This document shows, piece by piece, positions 50,991 to 59,231 of a DNA stretch of 64,000 bases; position 1 is the stretch's first letter; every line of letters starts with the position of its first letter. The stretch is from positions 90,642-154,641 of the forward strand of contig NZ_SWBO01000010.1 of assembly GCF_005116475.1 (NCBI RefSeq), read 5' to 3'. The position numbers were made by a program, and so were the translations under genes. This DNA comes from Pedobacter cryotolerans (GTDB lineage: Bacteria; Bacteroidota; Bacteroidia; Sphingobacteriales; Sphingobacteriaceae). Under the pieces are notes generated by a model that saw only the letters and a list, made by a program, of their open reading frames with translations, made no database searches and was not told the origin of the DNA.

Positions 50991-51557
50991 ATGAAATTAA
51001 GTGAGCATAAAGAACTTAAGAAAGAAATTTTAGCGCTGCCAGTAAAGGAGAAGGATAAGATTTTACTTCGCTTGGTAGCAAAAGATAAAGTACTTACAGA
51101 GCATTTACATTTTTTATTATTGGAAGATGAAAGTGATTTAAGTGATAGAATTAATGCCATTAAAAGTGAAATTTTATCAAATTTTGATAATTTATCAATT
51201 GCTAAAAGTATTGATGCAAAAGATGCATTGGCTAATTTAAGAAGGCTAGCAAAAGATGTAAATCATAATTTTAGGGTTACTAAAGCAATTTTTGAAGATG
51301 TTGAGTTAAGAATTTTTCTTTATAACCATACGCCGTTAAAAGTAAAGTTTGGTACTTATTCATCATATAAAAACTATACAGAATTATTTAATGTATATTT
51401 TGTGAAATCTGTACTTGTAACTTTACGTAAATTCTATAAATTGCATGAGGACTTACAATTTGATTTAAAAGATGAGATGAACAAGCTTTTATCAAAAATA
51501 GCTAGTTCAAATATGGCAAGTATTGCAGATGATTTAAACCTGCCTAGACAACTATAA
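50991..51557 (+). CDS. Conserved helical protein of unknown function
   Basis: A 188-residue soluble protein, predicted mostly helical, with no signal peptide. It opens KLSEHKELKKEILALPVKEKDKILLRLVAKDKVL and later has FRVTKAIFEDVELRIFLYNHTPLKVKFGTYSSYKNYTEL and a helix ending NKLLSKIASSN. It lies 29 bases after galE and before the CpsB-type phosphatase. I do not recognise the family. The charged helices would suit a binding partner rather than an enzyme. Confidence 0.7.
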   Translation: MKLSEHKELKKEILALPVKEKDKILLRLVAKDKVLTEHLHFLLLEDESDLSDRINAIKSEILSNFDNLSIAKSIDAKDALANLRRLAKDVNHNFRVTKAIFEDVELRIFLYNHTPLKVKFGTYSSYKNYTELFNVYFVKSVLVTLRKFYKLHEDLQFDLKDEMNKLLSKIASSNMASIADDLNLPRQL

Positions 51558-51660
51558 TTTGAAAGTTAGATTTTTGATGTTAGTAATTATGTATATTGTT
51601 TAGTGATTGATCTTTTTAAATTAGCTAGCTATCAAGCTAAAAATGGTAGTAAAAAATAAA

Positions 51661-51666
51661 GGGAGG
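51661..51666 (+). promoter_or_regulatory. Shine-Dalgarno deciding the TTG start
   Basis: GGGAGG ends 5 bases before TTG 51672. It supports that start against the out-of-frame ATG at 51668-51670. Confidence 0.65.
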
Positions 51667-51671
51667 TATGT

Positions 51672-52409
51672 TTGCTTAATTGGTTAAAGAAGAAAAAGGA
51701 GCCTGTATTTAACTTTTCAACTATTGGTACAGATATGCATTCGCATATTTTACCTGGTATAGATGATGGGGCAAAAAACTTGAATGATTCTTTGCTTTTG
51801 GCTGCTCGTTTTAAAGAGTTGGGCTTCAAAAAATTGATTGCAACTCCTCACATCATGGCTGATTATTTTAGAAATACGCCAACAACCGTAAATAAAGCGC
51901 TTGATACTTTAAAAGAAGCGCTATTAAAAAACAATATAGATTTAGAAGTTGAAGCTGCTGCTGAATATTATTTAGATGAAACTTTTGAAAAAAAGATTGA
52001 ACAAAAGGAAGTGTTAACTTTTGGAGATAAGAAATATCTCCTTTTCGAGCTTTCTTATATTAACCCGCCTAATAATGTTTTTGAGGTAATTGCTAAAATG
52101 CAAGATGCTGGTTATCAGCCTGTGCTTGCCCACCCAGAGCGTTACCCATATTTTTATGGAACATTAGATAATTATGAGAGCATTAGAGCAACTGGCTGCT
52201 TATTACAGTTAAATACCATTTCCTTAACAGGATATTATGGTAAAAGTTGCAAGCAAACTGCCGAAGAATTGGTAGATAATTATTGTATCGATTTTTTGGG
52301 TAGCGATATGCATCATCTTCGCCACGGCGATGCTTTAAAAGAGAGTTTAAATTTAGAGCGGATACAAAAAATCCTAGCTCAACCTCAAATGAAAAATCTC
52401 TTATTATAA
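51672..52409 (+). CDS. CpsB/CapC family tyrosine-protein phosphatase (PHP fold), TTG start
   Basis: A 245-residue PHP-domain phosphatase of the CpsB/CapC/YwqE family, which dephosphorylates tyrosine kinases that control capsule or exopolysaccharide export. Metal ligands are visible in TDMHSHILPGIDDG (His23, His25, Asp31, Asp32), TPHIMADYF, LAHPERY and GSDMHH. The only usable start is TTG at 51672: an in-frame TAA lies at 51657-51659, and the ATG at 51668 is in another frame and stops at once. A GGGAGG (51661-51666) sits 5 bases before the TTG, a rare clear Shine-Dalgarno in this window. The cognate kinase is not in the window. Confidence 0.9.
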   Translation: MLNWLKKKKEPVFNFSTIGTDMHSHILPGIDDGAKNLNDSLLLAARFKELGFKKLIATPHIMADYFRNTPTTVNKALDTLKEALLKNNIDLEVEAAAEYYLDETFEKKIEQKEVLTFGDKKYLLFELSYINPPNNVFEVIAKMQDAGYQPVLAHPERYPYFYGTLDNYESIRATGCLLQLNTISLTGYYGKSCKQTAEELVDNYCIDFLGSDMHHLRHGDALKESLNLERIQKILAQPQMKNLLL

Positions 52410-52420
52410 TATTAACTTAA

Positions 52421-53650
52421 TTACTCGTAACGTAGGGCCTCAACCGGATCTAACTTAGAAGCCTTTCTTGCTGGGTAATAACCAGATAATATCCCAATAC
52501 AAACACACAATACAAAACCTCCAGAAATAAATCCCCAAGGCATTAAAAATGAGCCTCCCATAGATAGCGAGATCAAATTTCCAATACCCACGCCCAATAA
52601 TATTCCAAAAAATCCCCCGAGCAAGCATATAATAACTGCTTCAATTAAAAACTGTTTTCTAATGGTTGCTGGGTTTGCTCCAATAGCTTTTCTAATCCCA
52701 ATTTCTCTTGTTCTTTCTGTTACAGAAACCAACATAATATTCATTAGTGCTATCGATGCGCCAAGCAAGGTAATAGATCCAATTGCAATGCCTCCGATAA
52801 CAACATATTCTAAATTTTCATTTAAGGTTTGGGCAACAGCATCACTTTTAGTGATTTCGAAATTATTGGGCTGTTTAATCTTAATTTTTCTGATGTTTCT
52901 AAATTCTGAAGTCGCTTCGCCAATAACGTTATCCATTATATCTTTATTAGCTACATTTACTGTAACGGTGTATGAAGGATTGGCGTTAGAGTTAATAATT
53001 TTGGCCTTATAAAGTGGTACATAAACTGCTCTATCAGTGTTTTGTCCCATTCCACTTCCTTTTTCGGCAAGTACACCAATTACTTTAAATTTGTTGTTAC
53101 CTACATTAATTACCTTATCTAAAGGGTCTTCCTTTTTAAATACAGTTTTGGCAATTTCACTCCCTATTATACAGATATTACCAGCATTGGTAGCTTCTAA
53201 GTTGGTAAAATTTCTACCTAAAGATAAATCTAAACCTTGCGAACCTAAGCCATTTTCATCAATACCTTGAATATTAATATTTGGATTTGTTTTTTCTTGC
53301 TTGTATTTAACGGTTGATCCACCACTTGCAAAAACACTTACAGAAACGGTAGCTGGAGCATTTAAACGCTCTTTAAATTTAATCGCATCTTCGTAACGGA
53401 TAGATTTAAATGGTTTCGGTCTTTTTCCGTTACCAATTCTAATACCACTCCCTCTGTTTCTAATGTTAAATGAGTTGGCTCCCATACTAGAAAAAGCTTC
53501 GGTCATACTGCTTTTAATGGCGTCAATAGTTGTTAAAATACCAACAAGGGCCGATAAACCAATTGCAATAATTAAAGCTGTAAGAATAGTACGCAGGCGG
53601 TTACTTTTAATAGATTGAAGCGCAAGTCTTACGTTTTCTGTATAAGTCAT
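52421..53650 (-). CDS. ABC transporter permease, MacB/FtsX type
   Basis: A 409-residue permease with the four-helix MacB layout. There is one membrane segment near the N-terminus (LRTILTALIIAIGLSALVGILT), a large periplasmic MacB_PCD domain (about 45-260), and an FtsX-like C-terminal part with three segments (about 280-405), including ERTREIGIRKAIGANPATIRKQFLIEAVIICLLGG. It ends in the typical YYPARKASKLDPVEALRYE. Such permeases work with an ATPase and often an adaptor in efflux or lipoprotein release. No ATPase gene adjoins it, so the partner is elsewhere. Confidence 0.92.
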   Translation of the reverse strand: MTYTENVRLALQSIKSNRLRTILTALIIAIGLSALVGILTTIDAIKSSMTEAFSSMGANSFNIRNRGSGIRIGNGKRPKPFKSIRYEDAIKFKERLNAPATVSVSVFASGGSTVKYKQEKTNPNINIQGIDENGLGSQGLDLSLGRNFTNLEATNAGNICIIGSEIAKTVFKKEDPLDKVINVGNNKFKVIGVLAEKGSGMGQNTDRAVYVPLYKAKIINSNANPSYTVTVNVANKDIMDNVIGEATSEFRNIRKIKIKQPNNFEITKSDAVAQTLNENLEYVVIGGIAIGSITLLGASIALMNIMLVSVTERTREIGIRKAIGANPATIRKQFLIEAVIICLLGGFFGILLGVGIGNLISLSMGGSFLMPWGFISGGFVLCVCIGILSGYYPARKASKLDPVEALRYE

Positions 53651-53754
53651 TTGATAGAAATAAAAATCATATTGGGTATAAAAATAAAAAGTCCCGCTGT
53701 TAAGACAACGAGACCTCTTAAAATGTTACAAACTATTTAATATACATTCATCTA

Positions 53755-53780
53755 CTCCCCAATGGGGATGTTGGGAGGAG
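53755..53780. repeat. CTCCCCAATGGGG...GGGAGGAG palindromic repeat
   Basis: CTCCCCAATGGGG is followed by ATGTTGGGAGGAG, a relative of the repeats at 7468-7558 and 29920-29942. It ends one base before the stop codon of the Fe-S carrier gene. Confidence 0.6.
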
Positions 53781-53781
53781 A

Positions 53782-54132
53782 TTAAACTGAAAAACTTGTT
53801 CCACAACCGCAAGAACTCGCTGCGTTAGGATTGCTGAAAGTAAATCCTCTAGAGTTTAATCCATCTTGCCAATCAATTTGCATTCCTAGTAAATACATTT
53901 GATGCGCTTTGTGCATAAAAATTTTAATCCCGTCTATATAAAACTCCTGATCACCTTCTTTCTTTTGATCAAAACCTAAAACATAGGTCATGCCAGAACA
54001 GCCTCCACCTTCAACACCAACGCGTAAACCAAAATCTTCAGCAATTTCTTGTTGATCTTTTAGTTTCAAAAGTTCTTTAGCAGCGTTTTCGGTAAAAGAT
54101 ACAGGCGCAAAAGCAGTTTCTGTAGTACTCAT
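53782..54132 (-). CDS. A-type iron-sulfur carrier (IscA/ErpA/SufA family)
   Basis: A 116-residue protein. The start at 54132 (MSTTETAFAPVSFTE) is chosen over an ATG 51 bases upstream because it matches family length. The three cluster cysteines are in order: Cys45 in GGGCSGMTY and Cys108 and Cys110 in SSCGCGTSFSV. It receives and delivers Fe-S clusters to apo-proteins, several of which (IspH, RlmD) are encoded in this window. A minus-strand TATATTTG box lies at 54232-54239. Whether it is the Suf or Isc partner cannot be told because no suf/isc genes adjoin. Confidence 0.93.
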   Translation of the reverse strand: MSTTETAFAPVSFTENAAKELLKLKDQQEIAEDFGLRVGVEGGGCSGMTYVLGFDQKKEGDQEFYIDGIKIFMHKAHQMYLLGMQIDWQDGLNSRGFTFSNPNAASSCGCGTSFSV

Positions 54133-54231
54133 GATATTTAAAATTATTGGTGAATTACAAAAATTAGTATTCGATTTTATCAAACAACAGGTCGTTTGTT
54201 TGTTGTTTAATTAAATTATAAATCGATGAGA

Positions 54232-54239
54232 CAAATATA
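54232..54239 (-). promoter_or_regulatory. -7 promoter box for the A-type carrier gene
   Basis: Read on the minus strand this is TATATTTG, an exact TAnnTTTG match, about 100 bases before the start at 54132. Confidence 0.5.
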
Positions 54240-54298
54240 AATATTTATGTACATTTTTGTTCGTTACCCTTATTAATATTACGAAATATAAACATATA

Positions 54299-54832
54299 AT
54301 GAACATTATTAGTTTTTTAACATCAGCCGCATCTTTTGCATTAGGAGGAATTGTTACGGTTACAGTAGCTTACTTTTTGGTGAAAAATGACATTCAAAAT
54401 TACTTCCACTTTAAATCATTAGCGGCTATAAAAGATAGTCAAAATGATCTTTTTCCTATGCGGTTGCAGGCTCACGAGCGACTAATCATATTCATAGATC
54501 GTATCAGTCCATCTAATTTATTGCTTCGCTTGCATCAACCGGGCATCAGCCTTGCTGCATTACAAACTTTAGTGCTAAATGAAATTAAATCAGAATATCA
54601 GCATAACATTACGCAACAGTTATATATAGATACGGTTAGCTGGAATGTTGTTCGTAAATTAAAGGATGATACCATTGCCATGATTAATAATGCGGTACAG
54701 GGACTGCCAGAAAATGCTAGCGGTGTAGATTTAAGCAAAAAGGTTTTGCAACACATGAGTACCATAGCAGAAAATCCTTACGATTTAACCATAGATCATT
54801 TGAAGAAAAACATCCAAGTTTTATTTTCATAA
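54299..54832 (+). CDS. Membrane-anchored protein of unknown function
   Basis: A 177-residue protein. The start at 54299 (MNIISFLTSAASFALGGIVTVTVAYFLV) gives one N-terminal membrane helix and then a cytosolic helical domain. The domain has FPMRLQAHERLIIFIDRISPSNLLLRLHQPG, LVLNEIKSEYQHNITQQLYI and MINNAVQGLPENASGVDLSKKVL. Similar proteins are widely seen in Bacteroidota. No function is known to me. It is divergent from the Fe-S carrier gene and 68 bases upstream of the mutase gene. Confidence 0.75.
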   Translation: MNIISFLTSAASFALGGIVTVTVAYFLVKNDIQNYFHFKSLAAIKDSQNDLFPMRLQAHERLIIFIDRISPSNLLLRLHQPGISLAALQTLVLNEIKSEYQHNITQQLYIDTVSWNVVRKLKDDTIAMINNAVQGLPENASGVDLSKKVLQHMSTIAENPYDLTIDHLKKNIQVLFS

Positions 54833-54900
54833 CACACATCAGCTGGTAAACTATTACTTAATATGTTTTGCTGAAAACGAACTAACTTACTATTAAAACC

Positions 54901-56445
54901 ATGAGTAAAAAGCATACTACAACATCGGGTATTGAAATTAAGGCTTTATATACATCTGCAAAAGCAATAACCGAAAAGCCGGGTGAATTTCCTTTTACTA
55001 GAGGGATTCAAAAAGACATGTACCGAGGTAGATTATGGACAATGAGGCAGTATGCTGGTTTTTCAACTGCCGAAGAATCAAATAAACGTTATCATTATTT
55101 ATTGGCACAAGGTACAATGGGCTTATCTGTTGCATTTGATTTGCCAACTCAAATTGGTTACGATTCTGATCATGAAATGTCTGAGGGTGAAGTGGGTAAA
55201 GTTGGTGTTGCTATAGATTCATTAAAAGATATAGAAATTTTGTTCGATGGCATTGAGCTCAAAAAAATTACTACCTCAATGACCATCAATGCAACTGCAT
55301 CTATTTTGTTAGCCATGTATATCGCATTAGCCAAAAAACAAGGCGCAGACTTAAAAGAGATTTCGGGTACCATTCAAAATGATATTTTAAAAGAATACGC
55401 TGCAAGAGGCACTTATATCTATCCTCCAAAACCATCTATGCGTATCATTACCGATATTTTTGAATATTGTAGTAAAGAATTGCCTAAATGGAATACCATT
55501 TCTATATCAGGCTATCACATTAGAGAAGCAGGCTCAACAGCAGTACAAGAATTAGCATTTACTTTAGCGAATGGTAAAGCTTATTTAAAAGCTGCACTAG
55601 AAAAAGGTTTAGATATTAATGTTTTCGCAAAGCGATTGTCTTTCTTTTTTAACTGCCACAATAATTTTTTCGAAGAAATTGCCAAATTTAGAGCGGCCAG
55701 AAGAATGTGGGCAAACATTACAAAAGAACTTGGAGCTACAGATGAAAAAGCACAAATGTTACGTTTTCATACACAAACTGGTGGATCGACGCTTACCGCA
55801 CAGCAGCCTTTAAATAATGTAATTAGGGTTACTAACCAAGCTATGGCAGCAGTTTTGGGCGGTACGCAGTCTTTACATACCAATGGATACGATGAAGCTT
55901 TGTCTTTGCCTACAGAAGCGGCGGCTAAAATCGCACTGCGTACACAACAAGTTATTGCTTTTGAAAGTGGAGTAACTGATACGGTAGATCCTTTGGCTGG
56001 CTCATTTTTTGTAGAAAGCTTAACTGATGAGATAGAAGCTGCCGCACAAGCTTACATAGAAAAAATAGATGCAATGGGTGGCTCGGTTTATGCTATAGAA
56101 AATGGATACATGCAACAAGAAATTGCAAATTCAGCCTATCAATATCAAAATGAAGTAGAAGCTGCAGAGCGAATTATTGTTGGTGTAAATAAGTTTACCC
56201 AAGAAACAGAAGGAATTACCGATACCTTACAAATTGATGAAACGATAAGAACAATACAAACAGATAAAATAAATAAATTAAAAGCAGAAAGAAATACTGA
56301 AGCAGTAGCAATAGCTTTAGATAAACTCTCGGCCGCGGCTAAATCAGCAAACAATTTGATGCCTTTTATATTAACCGCTGTAGAAGAATATGCAACACTT
56401 GGGGAAATAGCTGATTGTTTAAGAAATGAGTTCGGAGAATATTAA
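54901..56445 (+). CDS. Methylmalonyl-CoA mutase-type acyl-CoA mutase, catalytic subunit without B12 domain
   Basis: A 514-residue catalytic TIM-barrel chain of the cobalamin-dependent acyl-CoA mutases. Substrate-site residues look methylmalonyl-CoA-type: Tyr51 in RQYAGFST (Phe in isobutyryl-CoA mutase), Arg169 in [10 protein letters not shown] (Gln in isobutyryl-CoA mutase) and His206 in SGYHIREAG. The ARRMWANI and [14 protein letters not shown] segments are conserved. A full bacterial MCM large subunit is about 700 residues; here the C-terminal cobalamin-binding domain is absent, and no gene for it adjoins. A separate small subunit must supply B12. It probably takes part in propionate or succinyl-CoA metabolism. 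Confidence 0.88.
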   Translation: MSKKHTTTSGIEIKALYTSAKAITEKPGEFPFTRGIQKDMYRGRLWTMRQYAGFSTAEESNKRYHYLLAQGTMGLSVAFDLPTQIGYDSDHEMSEGEVGKVGVAIDSLKDIEILFDGIELKKITTSMTINATASILLAMYIALAKKQGADLKEISGTIQNDILKEYAARGTYIYPPKPSMRIITDIFEYCSKELPKWNTISISGYHIREAGSTAVQELAFTLANGKAYLKAALEKGLDINVFAKRLSFFFNCHNNFFEEIAKFRAARRMWANITKELGATDEKAQMLRFHTQTGGSTLTAQQPLNNVIRVTNQAMAAVLGGTQSLHTNGYDEALSLPTEAAAKIALRTQQVIAFESGVTDTVDPLAGSFFVESLTDEIEAAAQAYIEKIDAMGGSVYAIENGYMQQEIANSAYQYQNEVEAAERIIVGVNKFTQETEGITDTLQIDETIRTIQTDKINKLKAERNTEAVAIALDKLSAAAKSANNLMPFILTAVEEYATLGEIADCLRNEFGEY

Positions 56446-56639
56446 ATTGAATGTTAAAAAATAGTTATCAACACAATAAATTGAGGTTAAGTGGTATATG
56501 ATACTGCTTCTTAATGACTTACAAATTAATTGATTTTTTTGTTCATTATGTTGATAATTTTTTGAATATTCGAAGACTCAAAAGGGCATATCCGTAATGT
56601 CCCTATTAGAACTGAAAACCAACAAATTAAAGATTAACA
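56446..56639 (+). promoter_or_regulatory. dnaA upstream region with two inverted DnaA boxes
   Basis: TTATCAACA (56465-56473) and its inverse TGTTGATAA (56549-56557) are 84 bases apart start to start. Each differs from the E. coli TTATNCACA consensus at a single position. They may mediate DnaA autoregulation or be part of an origin. The 194-base gap is AT-rich. Confidence 0.55.
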
Positions 56640-58070
56640 ATGGAAAAAACTTGTACCGAAGTATGGAAGAACTGTCTCCAAATAATTAAGGATAACATTC
56701 CGAGCCAAAGTTTTAAAACCTGGTTCGAACCGATATCAGCACTTAAATTAGAGGGGAAAGTTTTAACCATCCAGGTGCCTAGTTTATTTTTTTACGAATG
56801 GTTAGAAGAACACTATGTGGGCTTACTTCGTAAAACGGTAAAAAAGCAATTGGGAGACGAAGGAAGATTAGAATACAATATAGTAGTTGACAAATCGTCA
56901 AATAGTGGTTCTCCATATACTACAAATATGCCCTCTAACGGAAATGGGGCAGAAGCAAAAATGCAATCAATGCCAATTCCTGTATCTATAAATAAGGATA
57001 TTAAAAATCCATTTATTATACCAGGATTGAAAAAATTAAATGTTGATCCACAATTAAACCCGAACTATACTTTCGAAAATTATATTGAAGGAGATTGTAA
57101 CCGTTTAGCTCGTTCTGCAGGTTATGCTGTGGCAGCAAAACCAGGTGGTACATCATTTAATCCATTAATGATTTATGGTGGCGTAGGTTTAGGTAAAACA
57201 CACTTGGCGCAAGCAATTGGTAACGAGATTAAACGTAGTATGCCAGATAAATTGGTAATTTATGTTTCTTGCGAAAAATTCTGTCAACAGTTTGTAGATT
57301 CATTAAAAAATAACACCATTAACGATTTCGTTAATTTTTACCAAGCGATGGATGTAATCATTATGGATGATGTACACAACTTTGCAGGGAAAGAAAAAAC
57401 ACAGGATATTTTCTTCCATATTTTTAACCACTTACACCAATCTGGTAAACAGGTAATTTTAACCTCAGATAAAGCACCTAAGGATTTAGCTGGTTTAGAA
57501 GAGCGTTTGCTAAGTCGTTTTAAATGGGGATTATCTGCAGATTTGCAAGTTCCTGATTTGGAAGTTCGTATCGCTATCCTTAGAAAGAAAATGTATGCTG
57601 ACGGTATTGAATTACCAAGTGATGTAGTTGAATATGTAGCGCATAATATTGATAATAATGTACGTGAATTAGAAGGAGCAATGGTTTCTTTACTAGCACA
57701 ATCTACATTAAATAAAAAAGACATCGATTTAGCTTTGGCTAAACAAATGTTAAAAAACTTTATCAAAAATACTTCTAAAGAAATTTCGATGGAGTACATA
57801 CAGAAATTGGTATGTGAGTATTTTGAAGTGCCAATAGACATGGTTAAATCGCAAACGCGTAAACGCGAAATTGTGCAGGCTCGTCAAATCTCTATGTATT
57901 TGTCTAAAAGCCATACCAAGTCATCATTAAAAACTATTGGAGCCTTCTTTGGAGGCAGAGATCACTCTACAGTAATATATGCTTGCCAAACCGTAGAAGA
58001 TTTAATAGAAACTGATAAAAAGTTTAAAGCTTACGTAAACGACATTCAGAAAAAACTGAAAATGAGTTAA
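56640..58070 (+). CDS. dnaA: Chromosomal replication initiator protein DnaA
   Basis: A 476-residue DnaA with all four domains: domain I (1-80, KNCLQIIKDNIPSQSFKTWFEPI), a short linker, an AAA+ domain with Walker A GGVGLGKTH (about 180-188) and Walker B VIIMDDVH, and the C-terminal helix-turn-helix with the signature GGRDHSTVIYACQTVEDL. It opens the origin and loads the helicase. Two DnaA boxes lie upstream. The usual partner dnaN is not next to it; a convergent Nudix operon follows. Gene order around dnaA varies in this phylum. Confidence 0.96.
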   Translation: MEKTCTEVWKNCLQIIKDNIPSQSFKTWFEPISALKLEGKVLTIQVPSLFFYEWLEEHYVGLLRKTVKKQLGDEGRLEYNIVVDKSSNSGSPYTTNMPSNGNGAEAKMQSMPIPVSINKDIKNPFIIPGLKKLNVDPQLNPNYTFENYIEGDCNRLARSAGYAVAAKPGGTSFNPLMIYGGVGLGKTHLAQAIGNEIKRSMPDKLVIYVSCEKFCQQFVDSLKNNTINDFVNFYQAMDVIIMDDVHNFAGKEKTQDIFFHIFNHLHQSGKQVILTSDKAPKDLAGLEERLLSRFKWGLSADLQVPDLEVRIAILRKKMYADGIELPSDVVEYVAHNIDNNVRELEGAMVSLLAQSTLNKKDIDLALAKQMLKNFIKNTSKEISMEYIQKLVCEYFEVPIDMVKSQTRKREIVQARQISMYLSKSHTKSSLKTIGAFFGGRDHSTVIYACQTVEDLIETDKKFKAYVNDIQKKLKMS

Positions 58071-58082
58071 TATAAGTGGATC

Positions 58083-58157
58083 GTCATTGCGAGTTTACGA
58101 AGCAATCTTAAAGCTATCAACTTTTTTGTATTCATTGCCGTCGACTTTAGTCGACGG
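58083..58157. repeat. CGTCATTGCGAG...GAAGCAATCTTA element and CCGTCGAC palindrome
   Basis: CGTCATTGCGAGTTTACGAA followed by GCAATCTTA is the same element as at 12268-12354. CCGTCGACTTTAGTCGACGG (58138-58157) is a perfect 8-bp-arm hairpin. Both lie in the spacer between the convergent dnaA and Nudix genes. Confidence 0.65.
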
Positions 58158-58167
58158 AACAAATAAA

Positions 58168-58200
58168 AAAGCCCATTTTGATTATTTCAAAATGGGCTTT
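58168..58200 (-). terminator. Rho-independent terminator of the LemA-Nudix operon
   Basis: AAAGCCCATTTTGA and TCAAAATGGGCTTT pair over 14 bp around a 5-base loop. On the minus strand a TTTTTTATTT run follows. It lies 8 bases beyond the Nudix stop. Confidence 0.85.
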
Positions 58201-58207
58201 ATAAATA

Positions 58208-58756
58208 TTAAGCTTTTTTACAATGCATCAAGCCATAATGCAATCCAGCAACATGTAAAGCCTGATCAATTTTATTATCCTTCAGCAGCTGATTAATCTC
58301 TTCAATTGTATATTCTTCCACATTTAAAATCTCATGCTCATCTAAATGTTGGTCATGGGTTTTTACACCGCCTTTCATTAAATAGGTAAAAGTTTTATTA
58401 GTAGCTGTTGCTGGGTTAGGATATAAGGTTGCAATCAATTCACAACTCTCAAAACTGTAACCCGTTTCTTCTTGTAATTCTCTAGCAATTGCAGTTTCTG
58501 GTTCTTCACCATCATCAATCACACCGCCAGGTATTTCTAAAGAAATGATATCAGCCGCAAAGCGATATTGCCTTACCATAATTATTTTGTTTTCTTTAGT
58601 TAAAGCAACAGCATTCACCCAGTTCGGATATTCTAAAACATAATAATCATCCTTAATACTTCCATTTTGCAGTTTACAAGTATCAACCCTTAAAGTTGCC
58701 CATCTTTCTCTTACTAAATATTTAGAGGCTAACTTCTGCCATTTTAAAATTTCCAT
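58208..58756 (-). CDS. Nudix hydrolase (ADP-ribose pyrophosphatase-like)
   Basis: A 182-residue Nudix enzyme. The start at 58756 (MEILKWQKLASKYL) follows the upstream stop by one base, so translation is coupled. The Nudix box is intact: GGVIDDGEEPETAIARELQEETGY with the RELxEE core. Preceding sequence (VALTKENKIIMVRQYRFAADIISLEIPGG) is of the ADP-ribose pyrophosphatase type. It would hydrolyse ADP-ribose or a related nucleoside diphosphate compound. It is the last gene of the lemA operon and is followed by a strong terminator. Confidence 0.9.
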   Translation of the reverse strand: MEILKWQKLASKYLVRERWATLRVDTCKLQNGSIKDDYYVLEYPNWVNAVALTKENKIIMVRQYRFAADIISLEIPGGVIDDGEEPETAIARELQEETGYSFESCELIATLYPNPATATNKTFTYLMKGGVKTHDQHLDEHEILNVEEYTIEEINQLLKDNKIDQALHVAGLHYGLMHCKKA

Positions 58757-58757
58757 A

Positions 58758-59150
58758 TCAAATGTACTGTTGTATATATTTCTGTCGGCCCATGTTAATG
58801 AGATGAACAATTTGATGACGATCTACTAAAAACTGGTAAATCAAATTTAACTTTTGCGCATAAAGCTGAGATAGGATAGGATTTCCTTCAAAATCTAATT
58901 CACTAAACAAAAAGTCTGTTAAAGTATTTAGTTTTTCAGGTGCTAAATCTGCTTGCTTAAGCCAAGTAGAAAAAGGTTCGTTATCAATAGCTAACAACAA
59001 TGATTTGGTTAAGCCAAAACCTGATAATAAAGTTTCCTCAAAAAGTAATTCAGCTTCTTTCAACTTAAGCTCAACTTTTAGACCCATAATTCTGGCTAAA
59101 ACTTGCGCTAAACGTTCTATTTCCGAAGTAATCAGATCTTTTCTATACAT
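58758..59150 (-). CDS. Conserved protein of unknown function
   Basis: A 130-residue soluble helical protein. The start at 59150 (MYRKDLITSEIERLAQVLAR) avoids the repeat-derived upstream frame. Helices run through IMGLKVELKLKEAELLFEETLL, LKQADLAPEKLNTLTDFLFSELDFEGN and LSQLYAQKLNLIYQFLVDRHQIVHLI. It is probably related to proteins seen beside Nudix genes in Bacteroidota. The stop lies one base before the Nudix start. No function is known. Confidence 0.7.
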   Translation of the reverse strand: MYRKDLITSEIERLAQVLARIMGLKVELKLKEAELLFEETLLSGFGLTKSLLLAIDNEPFSTWLKQADLAPEKLNTLTDFLFSELDFEGNPILSQLYAQKLNLIYQFLVDRHQIVHLINMGRQKYIQQYI

Positions 59151-59151
59151 T

Positions 59152-59230
59152 TTAAGTTGTAATGTTTTTAAGTTGAAAGGTTGCAATGTTGAGCAAAATC
59201 GTAACTCGTAAATCAAAAATCGTAATTCTC
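59152..59230. repeat. Word-like repeat (AAGTTGTAATGTTTTTAAGTTG type)
   Basis: AAGTTGTAATGTTTTTAAGTTG is followed by AAAGGTTGCAATGTTGAGC and repeats of TCGTAACTCG / TCGTAATTC. It fills the spacer between the YgcG-type TPM gene and the gene at 58758. Confidence 0.5.
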
Positions 59231-59231
59231 T

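Noticed and set aside
54901..56445. Truncated methylmalonyl-CoA mutase pseudogene
   Set aside because: The frame ends cleanly at the domain boundary, and two-chain mutases of this length are known. No remnant of a B12 domain follows before dnaA.
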